A stretch of 64,000 nt of DNA from positions 6,638,580 to 6,702,579 of the forward strand of contig NZ_AP025018.1 in assembly GCF_019977735.1 (NCBI RefSeq), read 5' to 3'. The position numbers and the translations under genes were made by a program. A model generated the notes under the pieces. That model worked only from the letters and a program-made list of their open reading frames with translations. It was not told the origin of the DNA and ran no database searches. Positions 25,127 to 33,186 of the stretch are shown piece after piece. How positions within the stretch are numbered: the first letter of the stretch is position 1; each line of letters starts with the position of its first letter. The DNA is from Calothrix sp. PCC 7716. GTDB taxonomy: Bacteria; Cyanobacteriota; Cyanobacteriia; Cyanobacteriales; Nostocaceae.

Positions 25127-25388
25127 AAATAGCATTCAAAGCCAGTTACAGCAAGCGTTTCAAGGCACCCCATATATTACTACATAGAATAAATAAAAGA
25201 ATACACACACAAATATCCGCCCGCCTATCGGCGCCCCGGAACCCCACAAAGAGTGTGTGTGTACCTGAACAAAAAAGAAGAAGCCAACAAGGAAAATCTA
25301 AAAACCCAAGAATCTTCTTCTTTGGTCAAAAGGAAAATCTTCAAACTTTACCTAGACCCTCATTAAGGTAAATCTTCCAGTGCGCTTT

Positions 25389-25447
25389 TAGTACAAAATA
25401 CTTTAATAGTACAAAATATTAAATTTTTAATTTTTAATTTTTAATAA
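25389..25447. other. AT-rich tract, candidate DNA unwinding element
   Basis: TAGTACAAAATA occurs twice (about 25389 and 25407), followed by a heptamer run of TTTTTAA units to 25445. Position 260 bp after the iterons fits an origin melting region. Confidence 0.5.
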
Positions 25448-25539
25448 CGCATAATGACACACGGTACACAATCTGTGTTATAAGTAATCTAATTCACAGG
25501 ATGTATCATGGAATAACAACATGTACAAAAGTGAGCAAA

Positions 25540-25710
25540 ATGAGTGGAAGAGTTAACGTTGTTCTAGGCGATGCGATTTATGAAACTGTCAAAAACTTGG
25601 CAGAAGTAGAAAGACGCTCCCAAAGCCAAATGGCTGCGATTCTAATTGAAGAAGCACTTTTGGCACGCGAGATAAAGGCAAAACAAAATAAGCCTTCTTC
25701 AAAAGCGTAA
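25540..25710 (+). CDS. Ribbon-helix-helix DNA-binding protein
   Basis: 56 residues from the ATG at 25540: 'MSGRVNVVLGDAIYETVKNL' and 'RRSQSQMAAILIEEALL', a beta strand followed by two helices as in CopG/Arc repressors. An upstream ATG at 25501 would add 13 residues of unlikely sequence. CopG-type proteins often control copy number of the adjacent rep gene; here it stands between the iterons and the initiator-like gene, which fits that role by position only. Confidence 0.7.
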   Translation: MSGRVNVVLGDAIYETVKNLAEVERRSQSQMAAILIEEALLAREIKAKQNKPSSKA

Positions 25711-26206
25711 AACCTTCATACTCAAGAACCAAGCAGGAAACTTGGACGCAGTTACCACGTGCGGGTTTAAACTACCATTAATACAAAAATCCAAGTGTCC
25801 TACGAGGCTCTGATCACAAATAAAAGGAGGCAAGATAAGTACACAAAAATTAACAGCCAAAAAATACACTCTTGCCTTTTACAAGTGTCATTTCGGCTGT
25901 AAGATTACTAAAGTTCGATATTTAATTGTGTAGGAAGTGCAAATTCTCCTACGATTTACTTGATTCTGCTGGGGAGCGGATTGATAAGTAAACCGAGGAG
26001 TAGTATTCGCAGCATTCTGTACACCATCATCTTACAAGATAACGTTCAACTTTGTGTATTGATCCGCTACTTTTTACTGTCTTACAGCAGTAAATTTGGT
26101 AACACAAACAAATAGATACTCGTAGAATGCTTTCTTCCAGATTAGGTGTACAGGACAAAAACTGCTCAAAAGACCGATTAACTATAAAGCTTCGGAGTTT
26201 ATTCTC
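25711..26206. other. Long leader before the initiator gene, structured
   Basis: About 495 bp without a gene. Several inverted segments pair across it: AAAAGGAGGCAAGA (25822) with TCTTGCCTTTT (25872), AACAGCC (25852) with GGCTGT (25896), and AGCGGAT (25976) with ATCCGCT (26062). Notably it has no GGCGCC. It could encode an antisense or leader RNA controlling the initiator, but no promoter can be named. Confidence 0.4.
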
Positions 26207-27280
26207 ATGTTATTTCGCTCTACCAATTCAGTTGAATTACCTAGTTCCCAACGGCGCCTGGAAGAAACAGGTACTAATAAAACCCAAACTATAGATTGGG
26301 ATAACTTACAATACGTTTTGTATCGAAGAATTGCATATAGTCCAATCTTCGCTGCAATCGGTGGTGATGTGCAAGCTGGAGTTTTTCTGTCACAAGCTTA
26401 CTATTGGACTTCTAGAACCAATAACGCTGAAGGTTGGTTCTACAAAACCAAGGAAGAGTGGTTTAACGAAACTCAACTAACCCGGCGCCAGCAGGATACT
26501 GTTGTCAAACGCCTTGTTGAGTTAGGGCTTATATCCATCAAGCACGCTGGCTTACCTCGTAGATTGTTCTACAAATTGAATAAAGAAGCAATTGTTAGCG
26601 CCATTTCTCGTTACTTGGGTGAAGCTACAACTCTTGATACAAAACAGATTCCTGTTGAGTTGCTCCCCCCTACTCCACAATATCTGGGCGCCAATGAATT
26701 CCTTTCAACTGAGCAAAAAGTAGAAGAAATAACCAAGGAAGTAACCAAGGAAGTAAAGTCAGAAAATTTCATTCCTGTACAACCACCTGTATTGGTTCAA
26801 GAGAATTCCCCTAAAAAAGCGCCTATATCTATCGAAATTAAATCGAACGGCGCCGAGGAAGTTACAAAGAAATTTGATAATACAAACGATGATGTTTGGA
26901 ACTGCCCCCAACCAAATTTGATTGATGAGTTTCTGCGTTGGAAGGGAGAACAAATGTTCAATGATGGCGTGCGTGGTGTCGATAAAATCAATGCCAAATC
27001 AAGAGCGCGCGGGTGGTGTAATCGTCATCAACTAGAAGCTACAGATTTATTTGAGGCTTGGTGTGAAAACAGTAATGGTGGAGAGAAGCCTGTTAATGTA
27101 CCTGATTTTACAGAAATGGATTTAGCGCAACATCAAATGTTTTGGCGCGATTATCAAACAGCGTTGGAAGAAGGAAGAGCTTCATTGCAAGTATTTTTAG
27201 ACAGATGCCCTTGGATGCGTCACTGGATAGATTGGGCTAAACAGAACATTGTAGAAAACGGGTGCCTGAAGTTTGCATAA
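26207..27280 (+). CDS. Winged-helix replication initiator-like protein
   Basis: 357 residues. Residues ~25-140 form a winged-helix domain shared with the short gene at 1420-1833 ('YSPIFAAIGGDVQAGVFLS', 'GWFYKTKEEWFNETQLTRRQQDTVVKRLVELGLISIK'), like DnaD-type and phage replisome-organiser N-termini. A low-complexity linker with two tandem 'ITKEVTKEV' units follows, then a C-terminal domain (~225-357) with 'FLRWKGEQMFNDGVRGVDKINAKSRARGWCNRHQLEATDLFEAWCE' and 'WMRHWIDWAK'. Position between the iterons and dnaB supports a role in origin recognition or helicase loading. The initiator role is inferred; the winged helix is reasonably clear. Confidence 0.7.
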   Translation: MLFRSTNSVELPSSQRRLEETGTNKTQTIDWDNLQYVLYRRIAYSPIFAAIGGDVQAGVFLSQAYYWTSRTNNAEGWFYKTKEEWFNETQLTRRQQDTVVKRLVELGLISIKHAGLPRRLFYKLNKEAIVSAISRYLGEATTLDTKQIPVELLPPTPQYLGANEFLSTEQKVEEITKEVTKEVKSENFIPVQPPVLVQENSPKKAPISIEIKSNGAEEVTKKFDNTNDDVWNCPQPNLIDEFLRWKGEQMFNDGVRGVDKINAKSRARGWCNRHQLEATDLFEAWCENSNGGEKPVNVPDFTEMDLAQHQMFWRDYQTALEEGRASLQVFLDRCPWMRHWIDWAKQNIVENGCLKFA

Positions 27281-27447
27281 CAATTAACTAATTGGATTAC
27301 GTAAACAGCACTATAAGGTAACAGGGATTTAACACTAATACACCCGAAGACAGGATAAACGTAATTACATTACATGGGCACCAAGATAACAGACGGTGCC
27401 GACAGATTGTTTTACCAAATTTTACATTCAAAGCAAAGTTCTGAACC

Positions 27448-28812
27448 ATGACAGAAGAATTATCTTTCAGGGCACCATCGAAGTTGCCACCTATGAGTAT
27501 TGAAGCGGAGATGGAAATACTGGGTGGAATAATGCTTGACCCAGAAGCATTTGGACGCATAGAACACATTCTCAAACCAGAAATGTTTTATATCGGCGCC
27601 CATAGAATTGTTTATCAAGCTGCAGCTAGTCTTTACAGTAAAAGTAAACCGACTGATTTATTGCAAGTTACAGAGTGGTTAATTAATCATGATTTGTTGG
27701 TAACAGTAGGTGGTAGAAACAGACTAGCAGCTTTGTTAGAAAGTACTGTATCTGCTATTAATATTGACGCTATCGCAATGTTAGTGGCAGCAAAGTATCA
27801 GCGCAGACAGATGATAAAAGCAGCTAACGCAATTTATGAATTAGCGCATGATGAAGAAGGAGAAATTACCGAGCAATTAGAAAAAGCTGAGTCCAAATTG
27901 CTAGAAATAAGCAGTGATGCAATTACATCAGAAAGTTACCCTGTTCATATCAAAGATATACTTGCTAATTCCTATGAAGAAATAGAGAAAAAACAACAAG
28001 GCACAGTACTACATGGTCTTAGTACTGGTTTCTATGACCTTGATGCTATGACCAGTGGCGGAATTCAACCAGGTAAATTAATTACGATTGCTGGGCGCCC
28101 ATCAATGGGAAAATCCTCATTTTTAGGTTGTCTTGCTTTAAATGTTGCTACCTTACATGGAAAGCCAGTAATTATATTTAGCTTGGAGATGGGTAAAGGT
28201 GATTGGGGGCAAAGATTTTTATCGCAGTCTTCTTTTATTCAATCGAGCTACTTACAAAGCGGCAGAATAAGTGACAATCAATGGGCTGATTTATCTAAAG
28301 CTATTGTTGACTTATCCGAGGTGCCGATATTTATTGATGACTCCCCAGTACTTACCGTTTCTTCATTGCGCTCTAAAGTGAAAAGACTTGCCGCTGAATA
28401 TGGCGCCGTTGGATTTGTTGGTGTTGACTACCTGCAATTGATGGAAGGTTGTGATGACGATAAAGGTGGAAACATTGCTTTTCTTATCGGTAAGATAACT
28501 CGACAACTCAAACAGTTAGCGCGCGAGTGCAATACAACCGTCATCATTCTTTCTCAGCTAAACCGTAGTGTTGAGTCACGTACCTCTAAACGCCCCTTGC
28601 TGTCTGACTTACGGGAATCTGGACGGATTGAAGAAGACTCTGATCAAGTTTGGTTTTTGTACCGCGATGAATATTATCATTCGGATTCTCAAGCACGAGG
28701 ATTAGCTGAACTCATTGTTGCTAAGTCTCGGAGTGGACCAACGGGGGCTATTAAACTGCTTTTCGACTCGGCGTTTACTCAATTCAAAAATTTGGCGCAT
28801 CAAGAGTACTAG
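27448..28812 (+). CDS. dnaB: Replicative DNA helicase, DnaB family
   Basis: 454 residues with both DnaB domains. The N-terminal helical domain opens 'PPMSIEAEMEILGGIMLDPEAFGRIEHILKPEMFYIGAHRIVY'. The RecA-like C-terminal domain has Walker A 'AGRPSMGKSS' (~216-224), 'IIFSLEMGKG', Walker B region 'VGVDYLQLMEG' and the DnaB signature 'LLSDLRESGRIEEDSDQVWFLYRDEYY'. No intein. The enzyme unwinds DNA at the fork as a hexamer. Being the second copy a cyanobacterium would carry, and next to an initiator-like gene, it is likely replicon-specific. It lies 167 bp after the initiator gene on the same strand; no strong ribosome site. Confidence 0.92.
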   Translation: MTEELSFRAPSKLPPMSIEAEMEILGGIMLDPEAFGRIEHILKPEMFYIGAHRIVYQAAASLYSKSKPTDLLQVTEWLINHDLLVTVGGRNRLAALLESTVSAINIDAIAMLVAAKYQRRQMIKAANAIYELAHDEEGEITEQLEKAESKLLEISSDAITSESYPVHIKDILANSYEEIEKKQQGTVLHGLSTGFYDLDAMTSGGIQPGKLITIAGRPSMGKSSFLGCLALNVATLHGKPVIIFSLEMGKGDWGQRFLSQSSFIQSSYLQSGRISDNQWADLSKAIVDLSEVPIFIDDSPVLTVSSLRSKVKRLAAEYGAVGFVGVDYLQLMEGCDDDKGGNIAFLIGKITRQLKQLARECNTTVIILSQLNRSVESRTSKRPLLSDLRESGRIEEDSDQVWFLYRDEYYHSDSQARGLAELIVAKSRSGPTGAIKLLFDSAFTQFKNLAHQEY

Positions 28813-28991
28813 TATTCATCCGGCATAATGGCGCCTTAATTCTTTGGATATTCCTCCTGCTCAAATACAGGCGTTCATCCCACTGCATAGTCGGTAGTAG
28901 TTTGGGCGCCGCCTAGAGAGCAACACCGAGGGCTTCTTGTATTTCTTCGCACTCTTTTACGGTTCATACAACCCTAGTTGAGAAGAACGTT

Positions 28992-30689
28992 GTGAAAAAT
29001 CAAACCATTAATAAGTCATCAGATAACTGGTACACTCCACCTCACATTGTTGATTTGGTTGTGCAGGTACTAGGGGATATTGACCTAGACCCATGCGCGG
29101 AAGTTGGTAAGAAAATTCCCGCGCGCGAACATTACACAGTCAACGAAGATGGTTTATCGCAGAAGTGGCATGGGCACCTGTTCCTTAATCCCCCTTACTC
29201 ATGTCCAGGTAAGTGGATTGCCAAACTTACTGAAGAAATTGCGATTGGTCGAGTTACCGAAGCGATTGCATTAGTACCCGGCGCCACTGACACCAATTGG
29301 CTATCACCAGTTTTAAAAACTCAACCAGTTTGTTTTTGGAAAGGACGGATTAAATTCCTTGATACTAACTACGAGCCGAAACTTCCTGCACGGCAGTCAC
29401 ACGTATTGATTTATTGGGGAAGTAATAGCGCGCGCTTCTTTGAAGTCTTCTCTAAATTTGGTGTAACTTATATTCCTTCGACACTTGCAGCTTCGGAAGG
29501 CGCCGTTCAGATTCTAGAGGATGAACCATTATTTTCTCTAGAAAAAAAATCACTACCAACAGAAGATCGAACACATGAGGCGCCTCTCTTAAATGATTGC
29601 CTTCCCCAACCCACACAACAACCAGAAAAAGCTCTAGAGGATAATTCCCCATTTTCTCTAGAAAAAAATCAACCCGACACAGGGGATGGAACACACAAGG
29701 CGCCTCTCTTAAATGATTGCCTTCCTCAACCCACACAGCAACCAGAAAAAGTTCTAGAGGATAATTCCCCATTTTCTCTAGAAAAAAATCAACCCGACAC
29801 AGGGGATAAGAGTCAGGAGTTACTTATAGATGATTGCGTTTCTGCAAACAGAGAAAGTCAGTCAACAGAACATCAGTACTTAGAAAAAGTTCTAGAAGAA
29901 AAACCGCTATTTTCTCTAGAAAAAAATCAACCCGACACAGGGGATAGAACACATGAGGTGCCTCTCTTAAATGATTGCCTTCCTCAACCTACGCAGCAAC
30001 CAGAAAAAGTTCTAGAGGATAATTCCCCATTTTCTCTAGAAAAAAATGATTCGGTTGGCGCCTGCGAACAAATCACCAGATATATAGATGTTTCAAGTAC
30101 GGCTAGTGGCAGTTTATACCGCTACATCAAAAACATAAAGCTAAAATCCGGTATTCGAGCCAATTACCCTCGCATTGATAGAGAACGTAGCTCAACTGAA
30201 CTAACACATTGGTACTGGGGTTACAGCTATAAAGTTCTATTGGATGGTGACTGGAAATCTAAAACCCTCAGTGTAGCCAGGAATAAAGTCCACGGGGTGC
30301 AGTTACTAATTAAGAACGATGCCCCTGTTGCCAAGATTTGTGAGTTTATTAATGGAAGCATTAATGAAGTACGTGTTTACAAAGAAATAGTTCTAGAGGA
30401 AAAAGCACTATTTTCTCTAGAAAAAAAATCGGCAAGCGGCGCCCTTTACCGTTATTTAAAGAATAAAAAACTCAAATCTGGTATTGTTGCCTCATACCCG
30501 CGCGTGGAGGGTGAACGCGATGCAAATGCTTTAAATCATTGGTATTGGGGATATTCGTATGAAGTTTTAGAGAATGGAGAATGGAAAAGTAAAACGCTCT
30601 CAGTTCCACAGTCTAAAGTTGCAGCAGTACAGTCGATGATTGATAGCCATCAGTGTGTTGCTACTATTAAAGCCTTTATATGTTCTTAG
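28992..30689 (+). CDS. Phage-type adenine methyltransferase with repeated linker and tandem tail domains
   Basis: 565 residues from GTG 28992. Residues ~8-170: phage N-6-adenine methyltransferase (Dam/PF05869-like): 'DNWYTPPHIVDLVVQVLGDIDLDPCAE', catalytic 'LNPPY' (~64-68), 'WKGRIKFL'. Residues ~175-350: about five units of a ~40-residue linker ('LEDNSPFSLEKNQPDTGD', 'PLLNDCLPQPTQQPEKV'). Residues ~370-455 and ~485-565: two copies of a domain with 'LYRY.KN.KLKSGI.A.YPR', 'HWYWGYSY.VL..G.WKSKTLSV', separated by another linker unit; these look like DNA-binding modules. Such enzymes methylate adenine, often in phage and plasmid DNA. No cognate nuclease is adjacent, so it is probably an orphan. 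Recognition site cannot be read off. Confidence 0.85.
   Translation: MKNQTINKSSDNWYTPPHIVDLVVQVLGDIDLDPCAEVGKKIPAREHYTVNEDGLSQKWHGHLFLNPPYSCPGKWIAKLTEEIAIGRVTEAIALVPGATDTNWLSPVLKTQPVCFWKGRIKFLDTNYEPKLPARQSHVLIYWGSNSARFFEVFSKFGVTYIPSTLAASEGAVQILEDEPLFSLEKKSLPTEDRTHEAPLLNDCLPQPTQQPEKALEDNSPFSLEKNQPDTGDGTHKAPLLNDCLPQPTQQPEKVLEDNSPFSLEKNQPDTGDKSQELLIDDCVSANRESQSTEHQYLEKVLEEKPLFSLEKNQPDTGDRTHEVPLLNDCLPQPTQQPEKVLEDNSPFSLEKNDSVGACEQITRYIDVSSTASGSLYRYIKNIKLKSGIRANYPRIDRERSSTELTHWYWGYSYKVLLDGDWKSKTLSVARNKVHGVQLLIKNDAPVAKICEFINGSINEVRVYKEIVLEEKALFSLEKKSASGALYRYLKNKKLKSGIVASYPRVEGERDANALNHWYWGYSYEVLENGEWKSKTLSVPQSKVAAVQSMIDSHQCVATIKAFICS
29508..30060. repeat. In-frame coding tandem repeats in methyltransferase linker
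   Basis: The block TTTTCTCTAGAAAAAAA recurs near 29530, 29650, 29770, 29908, 30028 and 30410, mostly 120 bp apart with 138 for one unit. Units are nearly identical in DNA, so expansion is recent. The period is a multiple of three, so the frame is kept. Confidence 0.85.
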
Positions 30690-30743
30690 TACCCTAATTA
30701 ATTGACGGCGCGCATCCCATAACTTTTTAATTAAAATTTAGTA

Positions 30744-30932
30744 ATGGGTATGCTGGGAGGTATTGTAGCTGGGTCTTTATTACACGTGCGCTTTGTAGGA
30801 GTAACGCAAGCGATTCTGTTTACTTGTAAGAATAATATAGCCGCCCAATCTGCCTATAAAGCTATTGGATTTGTGCCAACCGGGGAAGAATACGGGTTGT
30901 TGCTATTACACAATGCTGTTGCAGGACGATAA
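30744..30932 (+). pseudogene. C-terminal remnant of a GNAT acetyltransferase
   Basis: 62 codons encoding 'AGSLLHVRFVGVTQAILFT', 'NNIAAQSAYKAIGFVPTGEEYGLLL', the typical motif-B end of GNAT N-acetyltransferases. The acetyl-CoA binding motif A (R/Q-x-x-G-x-G/A) is missing, so it cannot be a working enzyme. ATG 30744 is likely an internal methionine of the lost gene. Confidence 0.65.
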
Positions 30933-31169
30933 TTTCAACATTTGAGCTTTGAACGTTATTTTTGATGTTTTCATAAGTCTATATAACTCAAATAATACGC
31001 GCTGAAACTAAATCCTTACGGCGCCAACGTCATAAATAACCGAATACTTAAATATCTAGACATACAGAAAATAGGCGCCTTTCTACAATTATCTGGTTGT
31101 AGAAAATTATGCACGCATCAATTCAAGGGATAATAGTTCCGGTGTGATGTATAAATGGAGGATTTTGAC

Positions 31170-31265
31170 ATGAACAGTTTTCGTTTTGTGCTAGCTGCTG
31201 CAAGTTTAACACTACTGAATGCAGGTGCCGCTTTAAATTATCCACTATTTCTAGCACAGACTTGA
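31170..31265 (+). pseudogene. Signal-peptide fragment related to the gene at 10870
   Basis: 31-residue frame 'MNSFRFVLAAASLTLLNAGA' to 'LFLAQT', stop TGA. It shares the start context and signal-peptide pattern ('M.SFRF.L...SL..LN.G') of the secreted protein at 10870-11466, but nothing of the mature protein remains. GGAGG is eight bases before the ATG. Confidence 0.5.
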
Positions 31266-31301
31266 AATTACTCAATCTACATATTTATACTTAATACTAC
31301 T

Positions 31302-31386
31302 TACTTGATTATTGTTCCGGAAAATTTGTAATATTATGCAGGAATCTATAAAATTAGCCTTCTGTGTAGAATTTAGAGGTGCCTGA
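31302..31386. repeat. Direct repeat flanking the island, left copy
   Basis: TGATTATTGTTCCGGAAAAT, then TATGCAGGAATCTATAAAAT and a GGTGCCTG end. The right copy at 42851-43000 has the same two blocks in the same orientation with ~65 bp inserted between them. Confidence 0.75.
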
Positions 31387-31794
31387 AATCATAACTGATA
31401 TATACCGATAGTATTACGTTGTTTAAGCCCATCAGAATAAAAGTCTTTACTGCGATTTCATAAATAATTTACATTACTTGAGTACATCAATTAAAATACA
31501 CAGTATAATTTCTAAAAGAGAGACTTGGTAATTGTATAAATACGAACTTTTGATATTACTGAGTTGAAGGCGTGCAAATTCTATCATTATCATAAAACTT
31601 ATATTATAAGCCTCATAAATACAATTTTTTGAGCTAAGTGGGAATGTATAATTATCAAATTTTTTTGTAAATTATATGATTTGATAATCTTAGGATATCA
31701 AATTTTATAACTAATTCCCAAGTTTTTAGATATATAAAAATTTAATCAGAGTAATTGATAAAAATGTTAATTAAATTACAAAATTATATGAAAG

Positions 31795-33183
31795 ATGAAG
31801 TTATCTAGTCAACAACGAAAAAAACTACAAGAAGCTTTAATTGATGCTTTTCCTAATGTTTCATCTTTAAAGCAAATGTTGTCACATGAATTAGATGAAA
31901 ATCTAGAAGTCATTACTGGTGAAGGAAAAAATTTACAAGATATTATCTTTACATTAATTCAAACAGCAAATTCTCAGGGATGGGTAGAGGGTTTAGTTTG
32001 TGCTGCACGCAAATATAATCCTGGCAACGTATTGTTAGAAACGACTGTTGAAGAATTATTAACATATCCAAAGAAAACACATGTATGTTTTAAAGAAAAA
32101 AAGCAAACAAAGCTGTTTCCAATATCTTCTCAAACGCTATCAAACCCATTTGTAGCAGCAGGAATGATTCAAGAGTCTTGGCTATTCGTGGCTCGTAGTT
32201 CGGAATTACAAGCTTTGGTTTCGCGCATGACTGGCGCCCAGCCAACAAGTGTGAACGTTGTTGGTGCAAAGCGAATAGGTAAATCATCATTGCTATATCA
32301 TTTCTATCTTACCTGGGAGCAGCGAGTTTTAGACCCAAGTAGATACACTGTAATTTATTTATCATTACAAAGTGTACAATGCCAGTGTGAGAATAATTTT
32401 TATAAAACTATTGCTCAAGAATTATTAACTCGTCCAAGCATACTAGCAAAACAATCTATCTGCGATATATTGACCAAAGAAACAATTGACAGAATGTTAT
32501 TTACACTAATAATGACAGAGTGTAAGAAGCAGAATATTTTACCAGTAATTTGCTTAGACGATTTCAAACAATTGTTTAACCATAAGAATGAATTTGATGA
32601 TAGATTTTATGACAATTTACGTTCTTTAATGGACAACAACGTTTTAATGCTTATAGTAGCTACAGATAAAGAATTAGATTTATACCGTAACAAACATGGT
32701 TTAACTTCTTCTTTTTTTAATTTAGGTCATATACTTAGGCTAAAACTATTTAATGAAGAAGAAGTTAAAGATTTATTATCCTTACCAGCTTCTACTATAC
32801 CTAATTATTCGCCTACTTTAGGTATACGTGACCAAGAATTAGTTAAAGAATTAGGTGGAAATCATCCCTTTTTGCTTCAGCTAGCAGCAAATTTAGTTTG
32901 TGAAGCACGTCAGCATAAATATGATGAGATTTGGATAAGAAAACAGTTTAAATTTCAACGTAATAGACTACCTTATTCTACAAATATTAAACAAGATTAT
33001 AAACATCCATTGCGTTCTATTAGATACTTTTTCTCAACAGTCGGTGCCTCTAGTTTCTGGTTAGTTGAATTATGGAATAACAGGAAAGATGTTGTATTTG
33101 GAGCAATATTTGTTACTCTCATAATTTATTGTCTACGCAATCCTAGTAAAATACAAAAATTTTTAGAGAATCTTTTAAATTGA
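31795..33183 (+). CDS. EAD1-AAA ATPase with C-terminal membrane anchor
   Basis: 462 residues. Residues 1-80 are Effector-associated domain 1: 'LSSQQRKKLQEALIDAFPNV.SLKQMLS.ELDENLEVITG' and 'QGWVEGLVCAARKYNPGN', nearly the same as the N-termini of the caspase and CHAT proteins at 43268 and 45176. Residues ~120-390 are an AAA/STAND-like ATPase: Walker A 'GAKRIGKSSLLYHF', Walker B 'VICLDDF'. A hydrophobic segment near the end ('VVFGAIFVTLIIYCL') should anchor it in the membrane. EAD1 acts as a homotypic adaptor that recruits EAD1 effectors. The next gene begins 3 bp after the stop, so the two are co-translated. ATG at 31795. Confidence 0.82.
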   Translation: MKLSSQQRKKLQEALIDAFPNVSSLKQMLSHELDENLEVITGEGKNLQDIIFTLIQTANSQGWVEGLVCAARKYNPGNVLLETTVEELLTYPKKTHVCFKEKKQTKLFPISSQTLSNPFVAAGMIQESWLFVARSSELQALVSRMTGAQPTSVNVVGAKRIGKSSLLYHFYLTWEQRVLDPSRYTVIYLSLQSVQCQCENNFYKTIAQELLTRPSILAKQSICDILTKETIDRMLFTLIMTECKKQNILPVICLDDFKQLFNHKNEFDDRFYDNLRSLMDNNVLMLIVATDKELDLYRNKHGLTSSFFNLGHILRLKLFNEEEVKDLLSLPASTIPNYSPTLGIRDQELVKELGGNHPFLLQLAANLVCEARQHKYDEIWIRKQFKFQRNRLPYSTNIKQDYKHPLRSIRYFFSTVGASSFWLVELWNNRKDVVFGAIFVTLIIYCLRNPSKIQKFLENLLN

Positions 33184-33186
33184 TTT

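Larger units (their letters stand above)
30933..31794. other. AT-rich intergenic stretch with remnants
   Basis: Holds the short signal-peptide frame at 31170, the direct repeat at 31302-31386, and about 400 bp of very AT-rich DNA before the EAD1-AAA gene. GGCGCC stops at about 31075 and does not return until 32232, which marks the left side of the conflict-gene island. Confidence 0.5.

Noticed and set aside
28992-30689. Restriction-modification system
   Set aside because: No nuclease gene is adjacent to the methyltransferase; the NucS-like gene is 25 kb away.
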